From contig NZ_JAAAPJ010000009.1 of NCBI RefSeq assembly GCF_009909145.1, positions 62,001 through 126,000 on the forward strand: 64,000 bases of DNA, read 5' to 3'. Below, one piece after another: positions 35,001 to 41,295 of the stretch (its first letter is position 1; each line of letters opens with the position of its first letter). The stretch is from Corallococcus silvisoli. GTDB lineage: Bacteria > Myxococcota > Myxococcia > Myxococcales > Myxococcaceae. The translations under genes and the position numbers were made by a program. The notes under the pieces were generated by a model that saw only the letters and a list, made by a program, of their open reading frames with translations, did not search any database and was not told the origin of the DNA.

Positions 35001-35650
35001 ACCAGGAGCGGCGCATCGAGCTGCTGGCGGCGCTGACGCGGCTGCGGCTGCTCGCGTCGCATCCCCGCCTGTACGACGCGGCGTCGAAGCTGGAGTCCTC
35101 CAAGCTGGAGCGCTTCATGGAGCTCATCCAGGAGCTGCGCGAGGAGGGCCACCGTGCACTGGTGTTCAGCCAGTTCACGTCCCACCTCGCGCTGGTGCGC
35201 GAGGTGCTGGATGCGCAGGGCATCGCCTACGAATACCTGGACGGGCAGACGCCCGCGGGGGCCCGGGCCGAGCGCGTGCGCGCCTTCCAGGAGGGAGACG
35301 CGCCCCTGTTCCTGATTTCACTCAAGGCGGGCGGCTTCGGCCTCAACCTGACGGCCGCCACCAGCGTCATCCACCTGGACCCCTGGTGGAATCCGGCCGT
35401 GGAGGACCAGGCGTCCGACCGCGCCCACCGCATCGGCCAGCAGCGCCCCGTCACGGTGTACCGGCTGGTGGCGAAGGGCACCATCGAGGAGCAGATGCTC
35501 TCGCTCCATGAGCACAAGCGGGCCCTCGTGGCGGGCGTGCTGGAGGGGAAGGACGCCGCGGCGCGCCTCTCCACCCAGGAGCTGCTGGGCCTGCTCGCGC
35601 AGCGGCTGCCGGGCATCGACGGCCTGGATTCCGACGCTCAAAAGCACTGA
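32099..35650 (+). CDS. SWIM zinc-finger SNF2/Rad54-family ATPase
   Basis: This 1183-residue protein combines an N-terminal SWIM zinc finger (Cys198-x-Cys200...Cys205-x-His207 in DCTCGATVCVH) with a C-terminal SNF2 two-lobe ATPase. Motif I is DDMGLGKT (Lys742), motif II is DEAQ (831-834). The second lobe has LVFSQFTSHLALV, the LISLKAGGFGLNLTAA element and QASDRAHRIGQ. Bacterial SNF2 proteins translocate on duplex DNA or remodel RNA polymerase, as RapA does; the SWIM finger probably binds nucleic acid or a partner. The stop is at 35650, before an AT-rich gap. No methylase or defence partner gene is adjacent, so a housekeeping role is more likely than an anti-phage one. Confidence 0.88.
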   Translation: MAEQSPQDPNTPPFQTEAALRAWLQAEGLEHLARLSLALLTPRVEAAYLPQVRAVISRRRLVELLAQDTLDRWTAEVLPTPRMRDLLPKLAWRYAEDERQGAIEARASINDRLVPPAEARTHVVHGMLMAWRSRVPAGVAPRPARALSLEALVEEPDLPGFRLKETRISELPVSPPGSGFILPDARLTFSPSAVTVDCTCGATVCVHQLAAVDTTLVWLRQRWTEAFGETLEELVRPPWARTLRALERAVEESPGGTGGVEISWRLDVIEGYGVEVAPYVHRRTKKGQRTTGAKVGRRKLLQEYGSQLGAADARIAALLTDSVAPASRALLFELIDHPRLSLEGTQDLPVRVEREKVGLVAEDRGGTVMVNAGVDGTALPPSLLERVRKSKPEEAVFLWDEGANVLTVLDISPEMRALATVLHRHGNVFPPESHGALLEQLSRFSLRLPVAMPRSVMGESVLPQQLPVLRLEGQPGGEVRLELRLRPLPDGPAFLPGEGPRDVYVRRDARSFHAVRDFGRELTAAAALQARLPLHTAEPQELPFCFQFHSAQGGLAVLAACAELEPRPELEWVGTSMRLVPRRGAHDLKVILQRKRDWFGVLGGLSVEGERVELARLLDAARRKERFVQVDAHTWVEIEAALREHLERLSDHTHASRHGLEVGPAAAEALAGLGAAGAEIDADASWKSLVERIFAAKELKPRVPATLKTELRDYQLEGFRWLTRLASWSAGGVLADDMGLGKTVQALAVLLERAKLGPALVLAPTSVAFNWRDEAKRFAPSLKVTLFSEAEDRGLTLERLGPRDVLVISYGLLVRDIERLSALRFSTLVFDEAQTLKNAVTQRFRAARALQGDFRFALSGTPLENHLGELWALFAVVFPGLLGSLEAFRARFAAPIEKQVDPTAAPALARVLQPFLLRRTKAQVEAQLPPRTDVHVPVVLSPQEWTLYEDARLAALSDLETRREKMKDQERRIELLAALTRLRLLASHPRLYDAASKLESSKLERFMELIQELREEGHRALVFSQFTSHLALVREVLDAQGIAYEYLDGQTPAGARAERVRAFQEGDAPLFLISLKAGGFGLNLTAATSVIHLDPWWNPAVEDQASDRAHRIGQQRPVTVYRLVAKGTIEEQMLSLHEHKRALVAGVLEGKDAAARLSTQELLGLLAQRLPGIDGLDSDAQKH

Positions 35651-35971
35651 ACAGTCTTTCCGTGGTTTTTTCACGGGGCTTTCGCGCACCTGAACCGACA
35701 CTGAACAAACATTGAGGCAGTTTCGCGCCAGCCCAGACTGAACAATCGAACAGTCCGGGTGTTCTGATCGGCCATGCCTACATGAAAGAGTGAGCAGGTG
35801 CGCGGATGAATGAGTTCAACCGCTCACACTCGCGACCCAGAACATGGGATGCCCACATGCTCAAGAGAGCAGTAGGTCATCCAACACCCTCATGAATACA
35901 CGGAAGGGCGTGAAACAAACAAATACATGTAAACAAATAAGACAGACATGAAATTTATTCAATGTCTGTCT
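35651..35971. other. AT-rich intergenic island with short repeats and dyads
   Basis: This 321-bp gap lies between the convergent SNF2 and thiD genes and is much poorer in G+C than the rest of the window. It contains CTGAACA three times (near 35648, 35701 and 35738) and a dyad GAACA-N7-TGTTC (35748-35764). AAACAAATA occurs as two direct repeats 14 bp apart (35917-35925, 35931-35939) with TACATGTA (35924-35931) between them. The thiD hairpin follows. The best short frame (35806-35895, 29 codons) has no ribosome site and is not convincing. Confidence 0.5.
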
Positions 35972-35972
35972 T
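35939..35972 (-). terminator. Hairpin after thiD, possible bidirectional terminator
   Basis: AAGACAGACAT (35939-35949) and its exact complement ATGTCTGTCTT (35962-35972) flank a 12-nt loop. On the minus strand the hairpin starts inside the thiD stop codon and is followed by ATTTGTTT. This resembles an intrinsic terminator with a weak U tract. The AT-rich stem is unusual for this genome. Confidence 0.5.
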
Positions 35973-36781
35973 TATCCCTGGAGGAGCGGAAAGAAGTGCC
36001 CGATGGGCCCATTCCCGCGCCCCACCGCGAGCGGGTAGCGCAGCGCCGAGGTGACGTACTCCTTGGCCAGCCGCACGGCCTCCAGCGGCGCCGTCCCCAG
36101 CGCGAGCCGAGCGGCGATCGCCGCAGACAGCGTGCACCCCGTGCCGTGGGTGTTGGGCGTCTCCACGGGTTCGACCGAGAGCGTCTCCATCCGCGCCCCG
36201 TCGAACCACACGTCGGTGCCGCGCAGCGCGCCCGCCATGCCGCCGCCCTTGACGAGCACGGCGCGGGGACCCAGTGCGTGGATGCGCCGTGCCGCCTCGC
36301 GCATGTCCTCCAGCGTCTCGATGTCCATGCCCGCGAGCAGCCGCGCCTCATGGCGGTTGGGCGTGAGGATCGCCGCCATGGGCAGCATGCGCCCTCGCAG
36401 CGCTTCCACGGCCGCGTCGTCGATGAGCCGCGATCCCGCGCGCGACACCATGACGGGATCCACCACGAGGGGGCCCATCGCCACCCGCGCCAGCTGATCC
36501 GCCACGGCTTCGATGAGCGCGCGGTGGGCCAGCATGCCCACCTTGACCGCGTCCACGCGCATGTCCGCGGCGACCGCGTCCACCTGCGCGGTGACGGACT
36601 CCGGGGGCAGCAGGTCCACACGAGACACGCCGCGCGTGTTCTGCGCGGTGATGGCCGTCACGGCGCTGGTGCCGTGGACGCGGTGGAAGGAGAAGGTGCG
36701 GAGGTCCGCCTGGATGCCCGCGCCACCACCGCTGTCGGAGCCTGCGATGGTGAGGGCGGTAGCGACAGGGAAGGGCGTCAT
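35972..36781 (-). CDS. thiD: Hydroxymethylpyrimidine (phosphate) kinase ThiD
   Basis: This 269-residue ribokinase-fold enzyme phosphorylates hydroxymethylpyrimidine and its monophosphate for thiamin synthesis. It has the ThiD hallmarks ALTIAGSDSGGGAGIQADLRTF at the start, TAITAQNT, the VVDPVMVS strand, ILTPNRHEA and the anion-hole/catalytic NTHGTGCTLSAAIAA with the base Asp replaced in register by the usual GTGC motif. Length is normal. It stands alone here with no thiC, thiE or riboswitch that I can see in the 97-bp gap upstream. The 3-prime end runs into the hairpin at 35939-35972. Confidence 0.93.
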   Translation of the reverse strand: MTPFPVATALTIAGSDSGGGAGIQADLRTFSFHRVHGTSAVTAITAQNTRGVSRVDLLPPESVTAQVDAVAADMRVDAVKVGMLAHRALIEAVADQLARVAMGPLVVDPVMVSRAGSRLIDDAAVEALRGRMLPMAAILTPNRHEARLLAGMDIETLEDMREAARRIHALGPRAVLVKGGGMAGALRGTDVWFDGARMETLSVEPVETPNTHGTGCTLSAAIAARLALGTAPLEAVRLAKEYVTSALRYPLAVGRGNGPIGHFFPLLQG

Positions 36782-36853
36782 GGGCGGCGCATCCTAGACG
36801 ACGCCTCACCCGCCCGTCCCCCGACGCGAAATACGCGCGCGTCCAGGGGACAC

Positions 36854-36868
36854 CGGGTCGTCGACCCG
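36854..36868. repeat. 15-bp palindrome between lipase and thiD genes
   Basis: CGGGTCGTCGACCCG is self-complementary around a central T and lies in the 97-bp gap downstream of the lipase stop and upstream of thiD. As RNA it could form a 6-bp stem with a 3-nt loop but has no U tract; as DNA it could be an operator. Confidence 0.4.
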
Positions 36869-36878
36869 AGCGAGGGAC

Positions 36879-37961
36879 CTAGAAGTGGTTCTGCCGGGCC
36901 TGATCAAAATCCACGCGGTGCTTCAGATAGAGCGTGTCCAGCATGTGATTGCTGATGGGGTTCAGGTTGCCGTCGGTGAAGCGGTGGACCACCGCGCCCT
37001 TGCCCGCGTCCTTGAGGAAGGCCAGCGGATCCACGTCGCCGCCCAGGCCGGTGAGCGTGGGCACGGGGTCCGCGTTGTTGACGTAGTGCACGTACTGCGG
37101 ACCGTCCGGGTACTTCGTGGACGCGGCGCCGAAGGTCTCCACCTGCAGGTGGCTCATCTTGGCCTCGACCTGCGCGGCGGACAGCCCGTCCTCCACCCGC
37201 AGCCGCTTCGCCACGTCATTGAGCGCGCGCGCGGTGATCAGGCCCCCCTGGCTGTAGCCCACCAGATGCACGTCACGGCCGGCCTTCAGCTCCGAGTAGA
37301 GCGTGTCCGCCAGCGTGTCCACGGCGGGGTTCTTGCCCTTGTCCAGCTTGTCCGTGATGCACTGGCCCAGATCCTTCACCAGGCCTTCCGTGGCGTTGTG
37401 GATGCCCACCACCTTCGCGCCGGAGCTGTCCGCCAGCGCCTGCATCTCCTTCAGCTGGCCGTCCGTCGGCGTCATGATGCCGTTGACGTAGAGCAGCGTC
37501 TTGTCCGGGTTCGGGTTGTTCTTCGGCGTGACGCCCGGCACGTCGCCCAGCTTCGTCGACGCCGGCAACGTCTTGCCGCCCGCGCCCACGAACATGCCGT
37601 CCTGCGCGCGGTCCGGCTTGGGGCCGCCGAAGAGGCTGGTCACCTCCCGCACCGTGGTGGCGTTGAAGACGTCCAGGCCCATCTCGATGAAGCGCGGGAT
37701 GTCCTGGATGCCCCCCACCGCGGCGTCGATGATGCCGCCCAGCAGGCCCTTGTTGGCCGCCCCGGCCTGCTCGGATGCCGCGCCCGTCAGCCGGGCCGTG
37801 GCCCCCGGCGACACGGCGTTCTGCCGCGTCGGCGCCTGCTCGAAGGAGGACTTCTGGAAGGCCGGCACGTGCGCCACGGGCTTCTTCGCCAGCGGCTCCG
37901 CGGAGGGCTTCGCGGTGGACGGCGGCACGGCGAGGGAACGGGTGCGGTCGATCGTGCTCAT
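36879..37961 (-). CDS. Alpha/beta-hydrolase, candidate lipase/esterase
   Basis: The 360-residue protein starts at ATG 37961, chosen because GGAGG lies 8 bp upstream; the frame is open five codons further. The core has a strand LLYVNGIMTP, then HLVGYSQGGLIT, giving a GxSxG nucleophile elbow with Ser237. Asp298 (NNADPVPTL) and a His at 326 or 339 can complete the triad. The first 65 residues are Pro/Ala/Lys-rich and disordered, and residues 70-110 are Gly/Ala-rich and amphipathic. No signal peptide is seen. It could act on lipids or esters in the cytosol, or be exported by an unconventional route. No immunity-like gene is adjacent. Confidence 0.7.
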   Translation of the reverse strand: MSTIDRTRSLAVPPSTAKPSAEPLAKKPVAHVPAFQKSSFEQAPTRQNAVSPGATARLTGAASEQAGAANKGLLGGIIDAAVGGIQDIPRFIEMGLDVFNATTVREVTSLFGGPKPDRAQDGMFVGAGGKTLPASTKLGDVPGVTPKNNPNPDKTLLYVNGIMTPTDGQLKEMQALADSSGAKVVGIHNATEGLVKDLGQCITDKLDKGKNPAVDTLADTLYSELKAGRDVHLVGYSQGGLITARALNDVAKRLRVEDGLSAAQVEAKMSHLQVETFGAASTKYPDGPQYVHYVNNADPVPTLTGLGGDVDPLAFLKDAGKGAVVHRFTDGNLNPISNHMLDTLYLKHRVDFDQARQNHF

Positions 37962-38151
37962 GGGGGAAACCTCCAACCACCGGGGGACGTAGGCTCAGGT
38001 AGGTTATCCGCGCCTTGCCCGGGAAGTTGCGTTTCACCGCATCAAATGGCCCAGGCCCCACGGGGAAGGGGGCCCCGCCGGCCCGCGCGCGGTGCCGACC
38101 CAGGGCGCCGGGAACGGGCGCGGGCCCCACGGCGGGGGGGGAGGAGGACCT

Positions 38152-38886
38152 TCAAACGGGAAGGGGCCGGTCCTCCACGTCCCGCGCGTCCGCCGACGGA
38201 ACGGTCCGCTCCGCGGGCGCGTCGCTGATCTCCTTGTAGAACCGGCGGCCAAAGACGACCCCCAGGATCAGCGACACGAGCATGCCCGCCGCGGACACGG
38301 CGGTCATCACCGTGCGTCCCTGCGCGAGCCCACTGCCGAACTGCGCGGTGAGGAAGGTGCCTGGAATGGTGCCCAGCACCACGCCCAGCACGGACGGCCA
38401 GAAGCGCGCGCCGCTCGCCGCGCCCGCGATCAACATGATGTCCGTGGGGCACAAGGGATTGAGGCAGGCGAGGAACGTGAACTGGAAGTCGTGCCGCCGC
38501 GCCGCCTTCGCGATCGCCGGGTACTTGCTGCCCGTCAGCCGCTGCATGGGCCGCGTGCCCAGCTTCCGCGCCACGAAGTAGAGCAGGGTGGCGGACAGGA
38601 AGCTGCCTGTTAGTGAATAGAGGGTGGCGGCCAGCGTTCCGAACATCATCCCCCCCACCGCCGTGACGACCTGGCCTGGCAGCAGCGACAGGGGCCGGAT
38701 CGCCAGGAAGGCCACATATGCCACGGGGGCGTAGTCCCCCAGTGGGAGCAGCAGCTCCCGGATGGTGCGCTGATCGATGAAGTCCGGCCCCAGGAGCCGG
38801 AGCATCACCAGACCGCCAATGGAGACGAGCATCGGCGCGAGGATCCGCAGCCATGTCGCCAGTCCGCTCCTGCCGCCACTCGCCAC
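38152..38886 (-). CDS. TVP38/TMEM64 (DedA-like) membrane protein
   Basis: This 244-residue membrane protein has the VTT-domain layout: hydrophobic helices, then the re-entrant motif region IRPLSLLPGQVVTAVGGMMFGTLAATLYSLTG (about residues 60-92) and a second half with LNPLCPTDIMLIAGAASG and VLGVVLGTIPGTF. The family is implicated in lipid scrambling or undecaprenyl-phosphate handling. The GTG start at 38886 has GGGAGG upstream at good spacing. The C-terminal tail (DAPAERTVPSADARDVED) is soluble. It is monocistronic, with a 190-bp gap to the lipase gene. Confidence 0.8.
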   Translation of the reverse strand: MASGGRSGLATWLRILAPMLVSIGGLVMLRLLGPDFIDQRTIRELLLPLGDYAPVAYVAFLAIRPLSLLPGQVVTAVGGMMFGTLAATLYSLTGSFLSATLLYFVARKLGTRPMQRLTGSKYPAIAKAARRHDFQFTFLACLNPLCPTDIMLIAGAASGARFWPSVLGVVLGTIPGTFLTAQFGSGLAQGRTVMTAVSAAGMLVSLILGVVFGRRFYKEISDAPAERTVPSADARDVEDRPLPV

Positions 38887-39202
38887 CGCAGCCTCCCCCA
38901 GGCGCGCCAGACCGATGTGTCAGGCGTTGCGCACAAGGTGGGAACCGAGCAGGGAATCGGCAACGTGACATGAATTGTTGTGAACACCGAGAGCGTCCTG
39001 CCGGGCAATCACCCGTCCTGTCCGGATGCCCAGCAGGCCCGACAAGCGCGCGAAATCCTTGGGGATTATGCATGCAATGTCTGGAGAGAACGGCTGGCGG
39101 TGTACGGAGCTTGCTTGCATCGGGGCGCTTCCGTCCCAAGGTTTCAGGCAAGGGACACCCAGGCGCGGACGGGGTTGGGCAGTCACGAGAGGAGACACGG
39201 AC
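38887..39202. promoter_or_regulatory. Divergent intergenic region upstream of the KGG-repeat gene
   Basis: This 316-bp gap separates the leftward TVP38 gene from the rightward hydrophilin gene. It contains an AT-rich patch (GATTATGCATGCAATG near 39064-39079) with the palindrome TGCATGCA and possible -10 elements, and GTGACATGAATTGTTGTGAACAC near 38965. These could serve a stress promoter, but I cannot pair a -35 with confidence. No gene is visible. Confidence 0.3.
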
Positions 39203-39649
39203 ATGTCGGACAAGGACAACAAGGGCAGCATGACGGTCGCGGAGGCGGGTCGTAAGGGCGGGGAGACCGTCCGCAACGAGCGGGGCCGCGAGTTCTACGA
39301 GACCATTGGCCGCAAGGGCGGCGCCACCGTGAAGGCCGAGCGCGGACGCTCCTTCTACGAGGAGATCGGCCGCAAGGGCGGCGAGACCGTGAAGGCCGAG
39401 CGCGGCGCCAAGTTCTACGAGGAGATCGGCAAGAAGGGTGGCGACCGCGTCAAGGCCACCCGAGGACCGAACTTCTATGAGGAGATCGGCCGCAAGGGCG
39501 GGCAGAAGGTCAAGAAGCTGATCGAGGAGGGCAAGCGCGCTGCCCGCGCCGCCGCGGAGCTCCAGTCGGGGACGGCTCCCGCCCCGGAGGGCACCGCCGC
39601 GCCGGCCGCCGCCCCGGACGAGCCCGCCCAGCCGGGCAACAACGAGTAA
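39203..39649 (+). CDS. KGG-repeat, LEA group 1-like hydrophilin
   Basis: The 148-residue protein starts at ATG 39203 with GAGGAGA upstream. It consists of four exact 20-residue repeats (first GRKGGETVRNERGREFYETI) plus a partial fifth, beginning at residue 16. It ends in a Lys/Ala helix and an Ala/Pro tail. The repeat matches the KGG motif of bacterial stress proteins and the 20-mer of plant Em (LEA group 1) proteins, which are disordered in solution and protect against drying or freezing. In myxobacteria this would fit spore or stationary-phase protection, which is inference. The repeat is highly charged with no Cys or Trp. Confidence 0.8.
   Translation: MSDKDNKGSMTVAEAGRKGGETVRNERGREFYETIGRKGGATVKAERGRSFYEEIGRKGGETVKAERGAKFYEEIGKKGGDRVKATRGPNFYEEIGRKGGQKVKKLIEEGKRAARAAAELQSGTAPAPEGTAAPAAAPDEPAQPGNNE
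39248..39487 (+). repeat. Four in-frame 60-bp repeats in the hydrophilin gene
   Basis: Each 60-bp unit encodes one 20-residue KGG/Em-type repeat; units 2 and 3 are nearly identical at both protein and DNA level (GTGAAGGCCGAGCGCGG, TTCTACGAGGAGATCGG). A fifth, diverged unit follows to about 39520. Copy number could vary between strains. Confidence 0.75.
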
Positions 39650-39688
39650 CGGGGGACAGGACGCGCGGTCTTCCGGTATGACGGCCGC

Positions 39689-40024
39689 GTGTACCTGGTC
39701 CTCACGTTCCTCGAGCAGGTGGAAACAACCGAGCGGGCGATCCGCCGGCTCCGGGAGTTCGGCATCCCGGAACCGCTGGTCATCCGGGCGCGCAGCGCCG
39801 CCGCGGCCCTGTCCGCGGAGGTCCCGGTGTTCGCCGGTCTGCGCAGTCTGGCCCTGGGCGCGGATGAAGATCGCATCGTGCTCGTGAGCGTGCTGCCCGC
39901 GCTCCCACAGGAGGAGCTGGAGCGCATGATCCAGCGCGTCCAGCTGGAGATGGACGCGGACGACCCTCCGATGGGTCGGCTGGTGGCCCTGCCCGTGATC
40001 GCGGCGCCCACGCACCGGCGTTGA
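39689..40024 (+). CDS. Small PII-like protein upstream of antiporters
   Basis: This 111-residue soluble protein starts at GTG 39689. Its pattern of strand (YLVLTFLEQVE), helix (TTERAIRRLREFGIPEPLVI), strand (IVLVSVLPA) and helix (PQEELERMIQRVQLEMD) matches the ferredoxin-like beta-alpha-beta fold of PII/GlnB-like and CutA-like trimers. No T-loop tyrosine or known PII signature is visible, so it is at best a divergent PII-like protein. It lies 35 bp before a pair of CPA2 antiporter genes on the same strand. Divergent PII-like proteins are known to control membrane transporters encoded next to them, so a regulator of the antiporters is a reasonable inference. Confidence 0.5.
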   Translation: MYLVLTFLEQVETTERAIRRLREFGIPEPLVIRARSAAAALSAEVPVFAGLRSLALGADEDRIVLVSVLPALPQEELERMIQRVQLEMDADDPPMGRLVALPVIAAPTHRR

Positions 40025-40059
40025 TGACGCGCGGGGGCGGGCGGGTGTAAGCACCCATC

Positions 40060-41295
40060 GTGCAAGCGCTGCTCGTCTTCCTCATCGTCGCGGCGTTGTC
40101 GCTGCTCGCGTCCAGCCGTTCGCTGCTGGACCCGGCGCGCTTCCCCGCGCTGGCGCAGCTGGCGGCCAGCGGCCTGCTGTTCCTCATCTTCGGCGTGCTC
40201 CTGGGGCCCTCCGGCCTGGGGGTGCTCACCGCCCGCAACCTGGACTCCCTCCGGCCGCTGATCGCGCTGGGGCTGGGGACGGGGGGCGTGCTGCTGGGCC
40301 TCAACCTGGAGCCGCGGCTCTTGCGGCTGTTGCCAAGGCCCGTGTACGCGGCGGCGCTCGCGCACGCGGGCACGGCGTTCCTCTTCGTGGCGCTGCCGCT
40401 GTTGGTGCCGCTGATGCTGTCCAGCGGCCTGCGCCCCCTGATGGCGGTGAGCGCGGCGGCGCTCCTGGGCGCGGCGGCGAGCCTGTCGTCGGGGCACTTC
40501 GCGGTGCTGGGCTACCGCAACGGGCGGCTGGAGCGCGCGCGCGGCCTGGGCGTCGCGCTGCTCACCATGATGGACGACGCGGTGGGCCTGGGCGTGCTGG
40601 CGCTGGGGCTGGTGCTGGGCGCCACCGGCAACGCGGCGCAGGGCCTGGGCCTGCTGGGGCTGGCGCTGCTCCTGGGCGTGGCGTGCGGGGCGCTGCTCGC
40701 GTTCCTCACGCGCTCGCTCAAGGACCCCGCGGAGCAGACCACGGTGACGCTGGGCATGGTGGCGCTGGTGGGCGGCGCGGCGGCGTACCTGCGGCTGTCG
40801 GCGCTGCTGGCCGGGGTGGCCTGCGGGGCGACGCTGGCGCTGATGGGCGGCCGCACGGTGGAGCGCGTGGCCCGGGCGCTGGCGCGGGTGGAGCGGCCCA
40901 CGTACCTGGTCCTGGTGTTCATGGTGGGCTGCAGCATTCACGCGCGCGACCTGTCGGCGTGGGCGCTCCTGCCCGCGTTCGTGGGCCTGCGCTTCCTGGG
41001 CAAGGTGCTGGGAGGCCGGGTGGCGCAGCGGCTCACGCAGGGCGTGCTCGACCTGCCGCCGCGCTTCGGCTACGCGCTCATCTCCCAGGGCGGCCTGGCC
41101 CTGTGCCTGGTGGCGGAGTACGTGCTGCTGGTGCCGGGCTCCATGTCGCAGCGGGTGCTGGACGTGGTGGCGGTGGGCGCGGTCGTCAACGAGATGCTCG
41201 CGCACGGGGCGTTCCGGCAGGTGCTGGCCGCGGAGCCCCCGCCCCCCCCGACCCAGGCGGAGCCCCCCGCCGGTGACGCGGGGGTGGCGGCATGA
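40060..41295 (+). CDS. CPA2-type cation/proton antiporter, first of a pair
   Basis: This 411-residue membrane protein of the CPA2 (KefB/NapA/GerN) family starts at GTG 40060. About twelve hydrophobic segments are visible. The central region LGAAASLSSGHFAVLGYRNG followed by LLTMMDDAVGLGVLALGL occupies the place of the ion-binding helix, with a paired Asp (MMDDA) as in cation antiporters. No C-terminal RCK/TrkA-N domain is present; the protein ends in a Pro-rich tail. Its stop overlaps the start of the second antiporter by 4 bp (ATGA), so the two proteins are made together and may form a heterodimer. Confidence 0.8.
   Translation: MQALLVFLIVAALSLLASSRSLLDPARFPALAQLAASGLLFLIFGVLLGPSGLGVLTARNLDSLRPLIALGLGTGGVLLGLNLEPRLLRLLPRPVYAAALAHAGTAFLFVALPLLVPLMLSSGLRPLMAVSAAALLGAAASLSSGHFAVLGYRNGRLERARGLGVALLTMMDDAVGLGVLALGLVLGATGNAAQGLGLLGLALLLGVACGALLAFLTRSLKDPAEQTTVTLGMVALVGGAAAYLRLSALLAGVACGATLALMGGRTVERVARALARVERPTYLVLVFMVGCSIHARDLSAWALLPAFVGLRFLGKVLGGRVAQRLTQGVLDLPPRFGYALISQGGLALCLVAEYVLLVPGSMSQRVLDVVAVGAVVNEMLAHGAFRQVLAAEPPPPPTQAEPPAGDAGVAA

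Noticed and set aside
31874..35185. Long leftward frame opposite the SNF2 gene
   Set aside because: Shadow reading with Arg/His/Gln/Leu bias; the forward SNF2 frame has all helicase motifs.
35697..35763. LexA/SOS boxes in the AT-rich gap
   Set aside because: CTGAACA copies match only half of the Myxococcus LexA consensus and fail at several fixed positions; there is no SOS gene downstream.
35806..35895. 29-codon open frame in the AT-rich gap
   Set aside because: No ribosome site, no codon bias of the genome and no conserved feature; likely chance.
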